Part shown: in pieces, positions 42,851 through 51,861 of the stretch
How the letters are laid out: every line of letters begins with the position of its first letter
Numbering within the stretch: position 1 is the stretch's first letter
From: an uncultured Dysgonomonas sp.
GTDB taxonomy: Bacteria; Bacteroidota; Bacteroidia; Bacteroidales; Dysgonomonadaceae
Assembly: GCF_900079725.1 (NCBI RefSeq)
Contig: NZ_LT599032.1
Span: 556,948 to 620,947, forward strand
Length of the DNA stretch: 64,000 nucleotides
Direction of reading: 5' to 3'
Position numbers and translations under genes: made by a program
Notes under the pieces: model-generated
The model's database searches: none
Seen by the model: only the letters and a program-made list of their open reading frames with translations
What the model was told of the DNA's origin: nothing

Positions 42851-45352
42851 ATGGAGAAAAAAACTTACAAACTATTATCCGGATTATCGTTTACTAGTAT
42901 GTTGTCCATCCCTATTGTGACACTGACTTTGATGTTGTCGTGTTCCACATCCAATTCAGTGCGTGAAATACGGGCTTCCCGCGACCCATACGCAAATTAT
43001 GTACCTCAGACTATTAAAGTCAAAGTTCCGGTTACAAAGGATGAAGCTTTGACTAAGGATTTATTTATGCAATCCCAATCCAAGCGGCCTAATATAGAAC
43101 TGCCCTATATAGAAGGACAGGATAAAGGCCAGGTTGTAGTTGCCGAGCAAGTTACATACACCAATGCAGAGGCAATAAACCAAGCTAAGCCGGATGCAAA
43201 TAAAGTACTCGATCTTAGCCAAGTACAACACCTGAGTGAGGTAGTAGTTACCGCCAAATCGCGTTTTACACCGGAGCAAAACGGACGGGTAAACGTAGAC
43301 TTTGTAGTGAGAGTTCCTAAAGAACTGCTTTCGACTAACTTCCGGGTAACAATGTCACCTAAGTTATTGCATAATGACTCTATAGTACCTCTAAAAACAA
43401 TTGTACTGAAAGGGCAGGAGTTTTCAAACAAGCAGAAACAATCCTATAAAGATTATGAGGATTATGTAAATTCCATAGTAGATGAATCGCAATACGACAG
43501 CGTATTTGTGGATTATAAAGGAGTAGAGGAAGATATAGCTTTCCAGCAAAACTTCTATTACAACCAGTACCATAAAGAATGGAGCAGACAGGCTGATTTC
43601 GAAGAATGGAAAACCAGCAAGGAAGATGCTGAAGCGTTGATGGCTGCCAAACAGACAGGCTTTGACAAAAAACTCTACTATGAGAATGTGCGTAAAGCAA
43701 GAGAGAAAGCAATGAAAGAGGTGGCAAAAGGTAAAGATACCACAGGCTTTTTTGCAAAATATATGAAAAATGTTCCTAAACCGGATGATCTGAAAAAAGG
43801 CAGAACTGTTGTGGAGCAGAAAAATGATTATCGTCTCGATTTTTATAAAGAATATTCGAATCGTGCCAAAGAACAGGTTTTGCGCGATTGGGCCACAGGT
43901 AAGGATACAATCGGAGCGTATGCCCGTTATATGAAAAACTTCGATAAGAACCTGAAAACGTTGATGCTGGAAGGTGAAGACCTTACCCGTATTCCTGAGA
44001 GGTTCCGTGATATATACAGGGAGGGCCGGGCAATGAACCAGATCAAGAACCAATATCTGACCAATCAGGACTCAATAGAAATTGCACAAAGCCGCTATAA
44101 GTTTGAAGATATAGCGCTTAACGAGATGAAGAAAGAACGACGCGAAGAAAAGAGACGCGAACTAATTATTTTTCCTTATGAAGAAAATACCCGTCTCGAT
44201 ACCGTGATACAGACCGACCGTGATTTCTTCTTTGTATACAAACAGGATTATCCGGTTACTCCGGGGATGAGAAGGCTTCGTTTGGCAATGAATACTAAAA
44301 TAGATGCGATAGACCGCAGTAGTTTTATTACTCCTTTGTCTGATACATTGTCTTATTTCATTTCATCCTTGTCTCAGCTGGTAGATTCTACACTCATATC
44401 CAAGACTACTACAATTCACCGGGATGTGTATAATACAATGGTTGTTTATCCTAAATTCGCAACAGGAAAATCAGCTTTCAATGTAAATTACAGGGACAAT
44501 AAAGAACAGGCAGATAAAGTATTAAATACTTACCGTACATTTACCGGAGAAGGCAAATTATTGATGGATAGTGTAGTCATACGGGTATCTACAGCCTTAG
44601 ACGGTTCGTATGACGATAATATAGAATTGTCGATGAAACGTGCAAATGCATTGAAGGATTATTTTGTCAAGTCGTTAGGAGGCAATAAAGCAGATGTGGC
44701 AATGGTATTCAAAACACGTTACAGTGGAGAAGACTGGAATACAATGGCTCGTTTGATTGTCAAGAGAACCGACATGCCTAACAAGTCTGAAATCTTAGAT
44801 ATGTTAACACAAGCGGTAAACCCTGACCAATGTGAGCAGGAAATAAAGAAAAACTATCCGGCAGACTTCAAAATCATTCAGGATTCAATATATCCATTGT
44901 TAAACAAAGCGGATATTATTTTCAATATGACCCGCCCGGGTATGGCAGAAGAAATTTCGGTGAATACCGAAGTACGCCCCGATTATGCACAGGCACTCCG
45001 CTTCTTACAAGATAGGGAATACTGGAAGGCATTGGATATATTACAGGCTTATCCGGATTATAATACAGCACTATGCCTCGTATGCATGGGCTACAATGCG
45101 AAGGCTTTGGATTTATTAAATGATTTGAAGCAGACAGGGAATACCGAATATCTGAGAGCCATACTCTCTATCCGTGCCGGTAATGATAGTGAAGCTATCG
45201 AACATTTAATAAAGGCCTGCGAATTAGATCCTACAAAAGCATATCGTGCACCACTCGATCCGGAAATTGCAGGATTGGTACGCAAATATAACCTGCAAGA
45301 CCGATTGAACAGCAATGCCAATACACCTGTAAGTTTACCTGATCAGGAATAA
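42851..45352 (+). CDS. Large lipoprotein with OmpA-like and TPR-like C-terminal parts
   Basis: 833 residues. Lipoprotein signal with lipobox LMLSC (Cys about 31). The middle is highly charged and helical (about 190-440), with a duplicated segment: KGKDTTGFFAKYMKN and, about 75 residues later, TGKDTIGAYARYMKN. An OmpA-like stretch is at about 535-640 (YPKFATGKSAF, VRVSTALDGSYDDNIELSMKRANALKDYF), and the last about 120 residues look like TPR helices (DREYWKALDILQAYPDYNTAL). Proteins of this plan are common Bacteroidales envelope lipoproteins of unknown function; peptidoglycan contact through the OmpA-like part is inferred. Monocistronic, with promoter and terminator. Confidence 0.75.
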   Translation: MEKKTYKLLSGLSFTSMLSIPIVTLTLMLSCSTSNSVREIRASRDPYANYVPQTIKVKVPVTKDEALTKDLFMQSQSKRPNIELPYIEGQDKGQVVVAEQVTYTNAEAINQAKPDANKVLDLSQVQHLSEVVVTAKSRFTPEQNGRVNVDFVVRVPKELLSTNFRVTMSPKLLHNDSIVPLKTIVLKGQEFSNKQKQSYKDYEDYVNSIVDESQYDSVFVDYKGVEEDIAFQQNFYYNQYHKEWSRQADFEEWKTSKEDAEALMAAKQTGFDKKLYYENVRKAREKAMKEVAKGKDTTGFFAKYMKNVPKPDDLKKGRTVVEQKNDYRLDFYKEYSNRAKEQVLRDWATGKDTIGAYARYMKNFDKNLKTLMLEGEDLTRIPERFRDIYREGRAMNQIKNQYLTNQDSIEIAQSRYKFEDIALNEMKKERREEKRRELIIFPYEENTRLDTVIQTDRDFFFVYKQDYPVTPGMRRLRLAMNTKIDAIDRSSFITPLSDTLSYFISSLSQLVDSTLISKTTTIHRDVYNTMVVYPKFATGKSAFNVNYRDNKEQADKVLNTYRTFTGEGKLLMDSVVIRVSTALDGSYDDNIELSMKRANALKDYFVKSLGGNKADVAMVFKTRYSGEDWNTMARLIVKRTDMPNKSEILDMLTQAVNPDQCEQEIKKNYPADFKIIQDSIYPLLNKADIIFNMTRPGMAEEISVNTEVRPDYAQALRFLQDREYWKALDILQAYPDYNTALCLVCMGYNAKALDLLNDLKQTGNTEYLRAILSIRAGNDSEAIEHLIKACELDPTKAYRAPLDPEIAGLVRKYNLQDRLNSNANTPVSLPDQE

Positions 45353-45376
45353 TGTAATCGAGATAAAGGAAATTGA

Positions 45377-45410
45377 AAACGCCTCAGCTAAATAGATAGC
45401 CGAGGCGTTT
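45377..45410 (+). terminator. Intrinsic terminator after the large lipoprotein gene
   Basis: AAACGCCTC (45377-45385) pairs with GAGGCGTTT (45402-45410), extended inside by CTA/TAG, and is followed by TTG. It starts 25 bp after the stop codon. The remaining 226 bp to the next gene show nothing else but AT-rich sequence. Confidence 0.75.
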
Positions 45411-45636
45411 TTGTGCTGAATATTGAAATGCACTTTAGTATGCAAGTATATACCTTTCCCAATAGCCATCCCAATTCACCCCTCCCCCAACCTACCGGAA
45501 TATATTCATAAATACTTTATATTACCTGACTGATACTTTTTAGTATTTTATACTTACATTCTCTTTCTTTCTTGTTATTTTTACATTTTATTAGTTATCT
45601 GAATGACTTATAAATAATAAAATTGACAATCAATAT

Positions 45637-47625
45637 ATGACTTATAGAGCTCTTACCCCTCAGGAAATAAATGTACTAAAGACACAAAACTGTATTGCCG
45701 ATAATTGGGATAATATAGAAGTTGCGGATAATTTTACACCCGATTATATCAGGCATGTAAATTTTTCGGGTAAAATAAAAATGGGTGTTTTCGAGGAAGA
45801 GTTCTCTCTGCCGGGTGGATTAAAAAAGCATTCGGGTATCCACCATGCCTGTCTTCACAATTGTGAATTGGGCAACAATGTACTGATAGAAAATATTCAG
45901 AATTATATTGCAAATTATAGAATCGGTAATAATGTCCTCATTCAAAATATACACCATCTGTATGTAGATGGGGAAACATCCTTTGGTAATGGCGTGGAAG
46001 TAAGTGTACTGAATGAGACCGGAGGGCGTGAAGTTTTAATATATGATAAGCTAAGTGCGCATTTTGCATATATACTTTCGTTCTATCGCCATCGTCCGGT
46101 ACTCACCAAGAAGTTGCAGGATATGATTATGGCATACGCCAGAGAAAATACCTCAACAACAGGTACCATCGGTAATAATGTAACAATAGTAAATGCCGGC
46201 GCCATAAAAAATGTCCGTATAGGAGACTATGCTGTCATAGAAGGTGCCCGCCATTTAGAAAATGGGAGTATAAACAGTAATGAACACGACCCTATACATA
46301 TCGGATATAGTGTAATGGCGAACGATTTTATCATATGTTCGGGTTCGCGAGTAGAGGACGGAACCATGCTCACCCGTTGTTTTATAGGTCAGGCATGCCA
46401 GTTAGGCCATACATATTCGGCCAGCGATTCTTTATTTTTCAGCAATTGCCAGGGTGAAAACGGGGAAGCCTGCGCCCTATTTGCAGGGCCATATACAGTT
46501 ACACATCATAAATCGACGTTACTGATTGCCGGTATGTTTTCCTTTATGAATGCCGGTTCGGGTTCAAACCAGAGTAATCATATGTATAAGTTGGGTCCTA
46601 TACATCAAGGAATTGTGGAACGTGGAGGCAAAACAACCAGTGATTCGTATATATTATGGCCATCCCGTATCGGGGCGTTTTCCCTGATAATGGGACGCCA
46701 CTATCACAATACCGACACATCGAATATGCCGTTTTCGTACCTGATAGAAGACAAGAACGAAACAGTTTTAGTTCCGGGTGTTAACTTACGCAGCGTAGGT
46801 ACTATCCGTGATGCACAAAAATTTCCAAAGCGTGACAAACGCAAAGATCCTGAGATGCTGGATCAGATCAACTTTAACCTGTTAAGTCCGTATACTGTAC
46901 AAAAAATGTTCAAGGCAATATCTATATTAAGGGAAATGCTAGAAACATGTGGCGAAGCCAGCGATTTTTATTCATACAAAGGTTGCCGCATCAAAAACTC
47001 TTCCCTGAATAACGGGCTGAAATTGTATGATATGGCAATCAATAAGTTTTTGGGAAACTCTATAATATCGCGTTTGAGCAATTGCCCTTGTACGAATAAT
47101 GAAGAAATCAGGAGCTATCTGAAACCCGATACCAAAGTAGGATTATGTGTATGGAGTGATATAGGCGGCATGCTTGCCCCCCGTTCCGAAATAGATAAAC
47201 TGATTGCAGATATAGAATCGGGGAAGATCACGCAGGTTTCGGAAATAAATGCCACTTTTGCCCAACTCCACAAAGATTATTATTCACTGGAATGGACATG
47301 GGCATGGGATAAGATACAGCAATACTACGGATTATCGCTGGAAACAATAACAGCGAAGGATATCATAAACATTGTTGAACGTTGGAAAACAGTAGTCGTA
47401 AACCTTGATCAGATGATATATGAGGATGCTAAAAAGGAATTTTCTTTGTCTTCACGTACAGGCTTCGGCCTTGATGGCGACCGCAACCAGCAGAAAGATG
47501 ATTTTGAACAAGTACGTGGAGTATTTGAAGAAAATGCTTTTGTAAAAGCTGTATTGACACATATAGATACGAAAACAAAACTGGGTAATGAGATTATTAA
47601 CCGACTGGAAAAGAGCGTGAAGTAA
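45637..47625 (+). CDS. DUF4954 left-handed beta-helix protein
   Basis: 662 residues, cytoplasmic. Residues about 75-330 contain hexapeptide-like repeats of a left-handed beta-helix (CELGNNVLIENI, YRIGNNVLIQNI, TIGNNVTIVNAGAI, VRIGDYAVIEGA, CFIGQACQLG), as in acyl- and nucleotidyl-transferases. The C-terminal about 250 residues are helical. The length and sequence match the Bacteroidota DUF4954 family, whose members are related to nucleotide-sugar or acyltransferase enzymes but have no assigned reaction. No neighbouring sugar gene gives a clue. Followed by a strong bidirectional terminator. Confidence 0.85.
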   Translation: MTYRALTPQEINVLKTQNCIADNWDNIEVADNFTPDYIRHVNFSGKIKMGVFEEEFSLPGGLKKHSGIHHACLHNCELGNNVLIENIQNYIANYRIGNNVLIQNIHHLYVDGETSFGNGVEVSVLNETGGREVLIYDKLSAHFAYILSFYRHRPVLTKKLQDMIMAYARENTSTTGTIGNNVTIVNAGAIKNVRIGDYAVIEGARHLENGSINSNEHDPIHIGYSVMANDFIICSGSRVEDGTMLTRCFIGQACQLGHTYSASDSLFFSNCQGENGEACALFAGPYTVTHHKSTLLIAGMFSFMNAGSGSNQSNHMYKLGPIHQGIVERGGKTTSDSYILWPSRIGAFSLIMGRHYHNTDTSNMPFSYLIEDKNETVLVPGVNLRSVGTIRDAQKFPKRDKRKDPEMLDQINFNLLSPYTVQKMFKAISILREMLETCGEASDFYSYKGCRIKNSSLNNGLKLYDMAINKFLGNSIISRLSNCPCTNNEEIRSYLKPDTKVGLCVWSDIGGMLAPRSEIDKLIADIESGKITQVSEINATFAQLHKDYYSLEWTWAWDKIQQYYGLSLETITAKDIINIVERWKTVVVNLDQMIYEDAKKEFSLSSRTGFGLDGDRNQQKDDFEQVRGVFEENAFVKAVLTHIDTKTKLGNEIINRLEKSVK

Positions 47626-47677
47626 TAATACGCTTAATTAAACACAAGACATAAGTCTTGGACTTAAGGATAAAAAT

Positions 47678-47712
47678 AAAAAAGCTCTAAAGTTTTACTT
47701 TAGAGCTTTTTT
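47678..47712. terminator. Bidirectional terminator between DUF4954 and rpmE2
   Basis: AAAAAAGCTCTAAAGT (47678-47693) and ACTTTAGAGCTTTTTT (47697-47712) form a perfect 16-bp stem with a 3-nt loop. T-tracts follow on both strands, serving the two convergent genes. Confidence 0.85.
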
Positions 47713-47738
47713 TAATTCTTTTGACCGATACTATACTC

Positions 47739-47999
47739 TTATTTTTTAGGCTGAGTACGTTTTGCGTAACGGTTCATAAACTTATCAACACGTCCTGCTG
47801 TATCCACAAGTTTTTGTTTACCTGTGTAGAATGGGTGGGACGAACTGGTAATTTCAAGCTTTACCAGCGGATAAGTAACACCATCTATTTCGATAGTTTC
47901 CTTTGCATTGATAGTTGAACGTGAGATAAATACCTCATCATTTGACATATCTTTGAAAGCTACCGGACGGTAATTCTCTGGATGAATATCTTTCTTCAT
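47739..47999 (-). CDS. rpmE2: 50S ribosomal protein L31 type B
   Basis: 86 residues: [20 protein letters not shown], then EVFISRSTI and the late [23 protein letters not shown]...RY. The zinc-binding CxxC of type A L31 is absent, so this is the zinc-independent type B, usual in Bacteroidota. It is part of the large ribosomal subunit at the subunit bridge. Monocistronic, with terminator 47678-47712. Confidence 0.97.
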   Translation of the reverse strand: MKKDIHPENYRPVAFKDMSNDEVFISRSTINAKETIEIDGVTYPLVKLEITSSSHPFYTGKQKLVDTAGRVDKFMNRYAKRTQPKK

Positions 48000-48537
48000 T
48001 TTATAGTAGTTTAAGTTATTTCTTCTTTTTCAGCCGACAAAGATAGGCCTTTTATCCTATTAAAACAAAATATTTCCCTCAAATTTAGGATAAATATATG
48101 AATATTTCTTTTGGATTTTTATCAATATATACAAGAGTTACAAGTAGACAAGTAATAAATTGTGCCTTGTTGTGCGTGCATTAAAAGAGTATGAATGTAA
48201 GGTAAGTTTTAAAAATTCAGATAGAGGCAATGCCTGCGATTATCTGCTATCAAAATAAAGGGAGTGGAAGCAGCTGCAGAAAAATAGAAAATGTGTAACT
48301 TTTGTCACTTTTTACCCAAAAGAGATTCCTGCGGATATCCATATGGAATATCCCTTCACAAAGAGAATAAGAATACGATAATAAAAAACAGGGTAAAAAG
48401 TGTCAAGTTTGTCAAGTTTGTCAAGTTTACAGGAATATATTTCATCTCTAATTTTATCTGCTAAATATATGCCAATATAATAAATTTTGCGTTCTTTTGT
48501 TGTGTAAAACGTTTTTGAATAAGTAAATATAGAAATT
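48000..48537. other. Intergenic region with repeats, between divergent genes
   Basis: 538 bp. It contains a 12-bp inverted repeat CACTTTTTACCC (48306-48317) / GGGTAAAAAGTG (48391-48402) and, directly after, three tandem GTCAAGTTT units (48402-48428), related in opposite orientation to 14645-14770. The rest is AT-rich without ORF or RNA gene. A loose -7 box (TAAATTTTGC) at 48481-48490 may serve the lactonase gene. Confidence 0.5.
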
Positions 48538-49728
48538 ATGTGTAAATATATTTTATTATCAACAGCTATTGCATTTTCCCTATTATCGTGCAATAATAAA
48601 AAAAGCGCCTCAGATAATTTGACCGATAATCAAACCGACGTTATAAATATGGAATCTATATCAGACGAAACCAGTATGTATCTCCTTGTGGGCACCTATA
48701 CTGCAGGAGAAAGTGAGGGAATATATGTATATCAGTTCGATACCGTATCGGGATACTCCCAATATAAAAGCATGGTGAAAGTAGCAAACCCATCTTACCT
48801 GACTGTTAGCAAGGACGAAAAATTCGTTTATGCCGTGACCGAAACAGGTGACAATACTGCCGCTGCCAATGCTTACTCTTTCGACAAAGCAAAAGGGGAA
48901 TTGAAACATCTGAATACAGAACCAACTAAAGGAGCCGACCCTTGCTACATTTCAGTGGATGCCGCGGGTAAACATGTGGTTACGGCAAACTATTCGGGTG
49001 GTAGCCTCAGCGTGTTTGGAGTGAAAGAAGATGGCTCACTTACTACGGCATCCCAAGTTATTAGTTTTACGGGTAAAGGTGCAGACCCTGAACGTCAGGC
49101 AAAGCCACATATACACTGTGTTATGTTTTCTCCTGATGGAAAATATCTCTTCGCTGACGATTTGGGAACAGATAAGATACATAAATTCGATGTAAACCCA
49201 AATGCTACAGGCGACTATCTCAAGCAAGGAACACCTCCATCATTTAAGGTTGCCGATGCATCTGGCCCACGGCATCTTGCATTTCACCCGAATGGCAAGT
49301 ATGCTTATCTTATAAATGAGTTGTCCGGTGCAGTAATCGCTTTTAATTATGACGGGATAAAGGGTGATCTTACCCAAATACAATCTATACAGGCAGATAC
49401 ACTCGACGCAAAGGGTAGTGCAGACATACATATATCTCCCGATGGTAAATTCCTGTATGCATCCAACCGACTGAAAGGTGATGGAATAGCCATATTTTCA
49501 ATCAATCAGACAGATGGAAAGCTGACCAAAGCAGGTTATCAGGAAACAGGAGTACATCCCCGTAATTTCGTAATTACGCCAAACGGCAAATATCTACTTG
49601 TAGCGAGTCGCGACAACGATACAATCCAGATATTCCTCAGAAATAAAAATACAGGCTTATTGGAAGATACATTTAAAGACATAAAACTGGATATGCCGGT
49701 ATGTCTTAAATTTGTTTCTTTCAAATAG
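48538..49728 (+). CDS. Lactonase-family (YbhE-type) seven-bladed propeller lipoprotein
   Basis: 396 residues. Lipobox FSLLSC puts lipidation at Cys18. From about 47 a seven-bladed beta-propeller of the 6-phosphogluconolactonase/lactonase family: YLLVGTYTAGESEGIYVYQFD, ANPSYLTVSKDEKFVYAVTE, KPHIHCVMFSPDGKYLFADDLGTD, GPRHLAFHPNGKYAYLINEL, ADIHISPDGKFLYASNR and HPRNFVITPNGKYLLVASRD. The cytoplasmic family member hydrolyses 6-phosphogluconolactone. This one is exported, so it more likely acts on another sugar lactone. It converges with the MscS gene, one base apart. Confidence 0.88.
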   Translation: MCKYILLSTAIAFSLLSCNNKKSASDNLTDNQTDVINMESISDETSMYLLVGTYTAGESEGIYVYQFDTVSGYSQYKSMVKVANPSYLTVSKDEKFVYAVTETGDNTAAANAYSFDKAKGELKHLNTEPTKGADPCYISVDAAGKHVVTANYSGGSLSVFGVKEDGSLTTASQVISFTGKGADPERQAKPHIHCVMFSPDGKYLFADDLGTDKIHKFDVNPNATGDYLKQGTPPSFKVADASGPRHLAFHPNGKYAYLINELSGAVIAFNYDGIKGDLTQIQSIQADTLDAKGSADIHISPDGKFLYASNRLKGDGIAIFSINQTDGKLTKAGYQETGVHPRNFVITPNGKYLLVASRDNDTIQIFLRNKNTGLLEDTFKDIKLDMPVCLKFVSFK

Positions 49729-49729
49729 C

Positions 49730-51397
49730 TTAACCTTCTCCAGAAGCGTCTTCGGTTTGAGGGTCTTCGTTAAATTCATGTATGTTTACAACCCGGTTGA
49801 CACGGTAATGAGGCGATAGTATTTCTATACCTGCTTCTTTGAAAACATCCTGAATATTTTTACGGAGGTCGGAATATATATCATTCATTTTATTGGCATC
49901 TTTGGTGAATACATTTAATTGATATTCCACATAGAAGTCCTCAAAGGCAGTCTGCATGATGAAAGGCTTTTGCTTCCGGTTCAGGTTGTCAGTCTTATAT
50001 GCTACTTTTAGCAACAATTCATGTACCAGCCTCCATGGCACATCATAGCCGATAGTGACTGTTGTATACAGGATTAGACCATACTGGCTCGCTGAGAAAG
50101 AGTAATTAACGGTTTTCGTGCTCATTACACTGGAATTAGGAATAGTGATCACCTCATTCTTGGCTGTTTTTACACGGGTTACCAAAGCCGTTTTCTCTAT
50201 CACGTTGCCAACTGTATCGTCCATTTTCACACGGTCTCCTATTTTAAAAGGCCTCATATATGTGATTACAAAGCCGGCAATGATATTTCCTATAACGGAC
50301 GTAGAGCCCAATGATATCATTAACCCCAGAAATACAGATACACCCTGGAATATCTGTGAGTCCGAATTAGGGAGATAAGGGAATATCATAATGAATGTGA
50401 ATACCATCAGTATGGCTATCACAATATTGTATGTAGGTTTCGCCCAATCGGGATAAAAACCTTTGAACGTAATCTTATTATCTGATATTTTATCTGTGAT
50501 GGAACGTAGGAATTTCTTTACAAACCTGAATATAAAAGCGATGACTATTATTGTAAACAGATTTGGCAGATAGTTTTTGATACTGATAGCTACTTTCTTT
50601 ACCGGAGATATAACATAGTTGAGAAGTTGATCCGATATACCTGTTGTATGCGGGAATATCTTGAAAAATAACAGAGTACATACAAATAGGGATGCTACGA
50701 TTAAGACAAAGCGCAGTATCTTGAGCAAGACAAATATGATTTGCTCTGCTTTCTCTGCCTCGATTATACCAAACAGACCTTTGACTTTTTTATGCCGCTG
50801 TTTGCGCACGAAGATTTTAAGTCTACGGTATCCATAGCGGAATCCCCGGAGGAAGAAATACTCTCCGGCAATTATCAGTATAACGAATAAGGCTTGCATT
50901 CCTATTCGTTTCCAACTGGTTTCGTTCTGCCGCTTTTCGATAGCGCTGATTATAATATTGCGATACGAATCGGCCAAATCGAGCTTAGCTTTGCCATATA
51001 TCTGAGCCTGTAGGGTATCTATACTGATTATAATTCTTGAATTCTGGTATTTCTGATCGTCGTATACTACATTTATCTGATCACTAAACTCAACCAGTTT
51101 TAGCGAATCGGGATTAAAAAGGGGGTATTCTTCGAGCGATCTTATTTTATCTTCAATAGCTGATGCTCTTTGATCTACTGTAAATGAACCGACTCCACCA
51201 TGTATCAGAAACAATGTATCGATGAAAGGTGCTACCGGCGCGCCTTTAGCCTGGGTTAATACAATCTCGGTAGAATCAACCTTGGCAATAACCGGTTCTT
51301 TCTTTTTGGAGGTTTTCTTTTGAGCTGAAGCATCTACTGTGTTAAGGCACAAAATAGTAATGCATAGCAGTGTAGTTAGGATGTTATATTTGCTCAT
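49730..51397 (-). CDS. MscS-family mechanosensitive channel
   Basis: 555 residues. Signal peptide 1-26, then a periplasmic domain (about 27-160) rich in charged helices. Membrane helices follow at about 165-185, 220-245, 270-295 and 315-365. The pore helix and MscS core are clear: GVSVFLGLMISLGSTSVIGNIIAGFVITYMRPFKIGDRVKMDD, then VGNVIEKTALVTRVKTAKNEVITIPNSSVMS. The C-terminal cytoplasmic cage runs to about 540. It opens under membrane tension to release osmolytes. The N-terminal extension makes it a larger MscS type. Convergent with the lactonase gene, one base apart, without a terminator. Confidence 0.92.
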   Translation of the reverse strand: MSKYNILTTLLCITILCLNTVDASAQKKTSKKKEPVIAKVDSTEIVLTQAKGAPVAPFIDTLFLIHGGVGSFTVDQRASAIEDKIRSLEEYPLFNPDSLKLVEFSDQINVVYDDQKYQNSRIIISIDTLQAQIYGKAKLDLADSYRNIIISAIEKRQNETSWKRIGMQALFVILIIAGEYFFLRGFRYGYRRLKIFVRKQRHKKVKGLFGIIEAEKAEQIIFVLLKILRFVLIVASLFVCTLLFFKIFPHTTGISDQLLNYVISPVKKVAISIKNYLPNLFTIIVIAFIFRFVKKFLRSITDKISDNKITFKGFYPDWAKPTYNIVIAILMVFTFIMIFPYLPNSDSQIFQGVSVFLGLMISLGSTSVIGNIIAGFVITYMRPFKIGDRVKMDDTVGNVIEKTALVTRVKTAKNEVITIPNSSVMSTKTVNYSFSASQYGLILYTTVTIGYDVPWRLVHELLLKVAYKTDNLNRKQKPFIMQTAFEDFYVEYQLNVFTKDANKMNDIYSDLRKNIQDVFKEAGIEILSPHYRVNRVVNIHEFNEDPQTEDASGEG

Positions 51398-51509
51398 AGC
51401 TGTCTGTTTTGCAATTTGAATATAACAAATATAAATAAGTTAACTGATAAAATAAACAATAAACAGATAATAAAATCTGAAATCTGGTTTAGAAATAGGT
51501 ACAGAAATA

Positions 51510-51540
51510 AACTCCCTGCATTTGTTCCATGCAGGGAGTT
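51510..51540 (-). terminator. Terminator of the 55-residue protein gene
   Basis: Perfect 12-bp arms AACTCCCTGCAT (51510-51521) and ATGCAGGGAGTT (51529-51540) with a 7-nt loop. On the minus strand it is followed by TTTATTT. It lies 19 bp past the stop codon of the gene at 51560. Confidence 0.75.
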
Positions 51541-51559
51541 TTGTTATACAATCTTAATA

Positions 51560-51727
51560 TCAACCTCTACTTTTCATACTGTCCTCATCCGGATTTATCT
51601 TATTGAGAGCAGCTTTTACCTCTTTTTCGCTAATGATAGCCGGATAAGAACTATTGCTTTTATCCTTGCGGGCTTCTTCATAAGCTACAAAATCCTGTGG
51701 CGACTTTACTATTTCATTCTTTTTCAT
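51560..51727 (-). CDS. Small protein of 55 residues, unknown function
   Basis: ATG at 51727, TGA at 51562-51560. It begins MKKNEIVKSPQDFVAYEEAR and ends NPDEDSMKSRG; very charged (many Lys, Glu, Asp), helical, no signal peptide or membrane segment. It is supported by a clean start, a stop followed at once by a strong terminator, and coding-like codon use. I do not recognise the family; the size and charge would also suit an antitoxin, but no toxin gene is adjacent. Confidence 0.65.
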   Translation of the reverse strand: MKKNEIVKSPQDFVAYEEARKDKSNSSYPAIISEKEVKAALNKINPDEDSMKSRG

Positions 51728-51800
51728 GACTGATGGTAGATTTAATTAAACATATATACTAAACACGACCACAATAATTTATGTTCAGTGGAGACAGTAA

Positions 51801-51835
51801 AAAGGCGGGTGATTTATCGTAAGTCACCCGCCTTT
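51801..51835 (-). terminator. Terminator of the lipoprotein gene at 51862-53271
   Basis: AAAGGCGGGTGA (51801-51812) pairs with TCACCCGCCTTT (51824-51835), 12 bp perfect, loop 11 nt. On the minus strand TTTTT follows, 26 bp after the stop codon. Confidence 0.8.
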
Positions 51836-51861
51836 GTCATCTGAACTGTGTTTAATTCTAT

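Noticed and set aside
48538-49728. Cytoplasmic 6-phosphogluconolactonase (pgl)
   Set aside because: The lipoprotein signal sends it outside the cytoplasm, so pentose-phosphate function is unlikely despite the fold.
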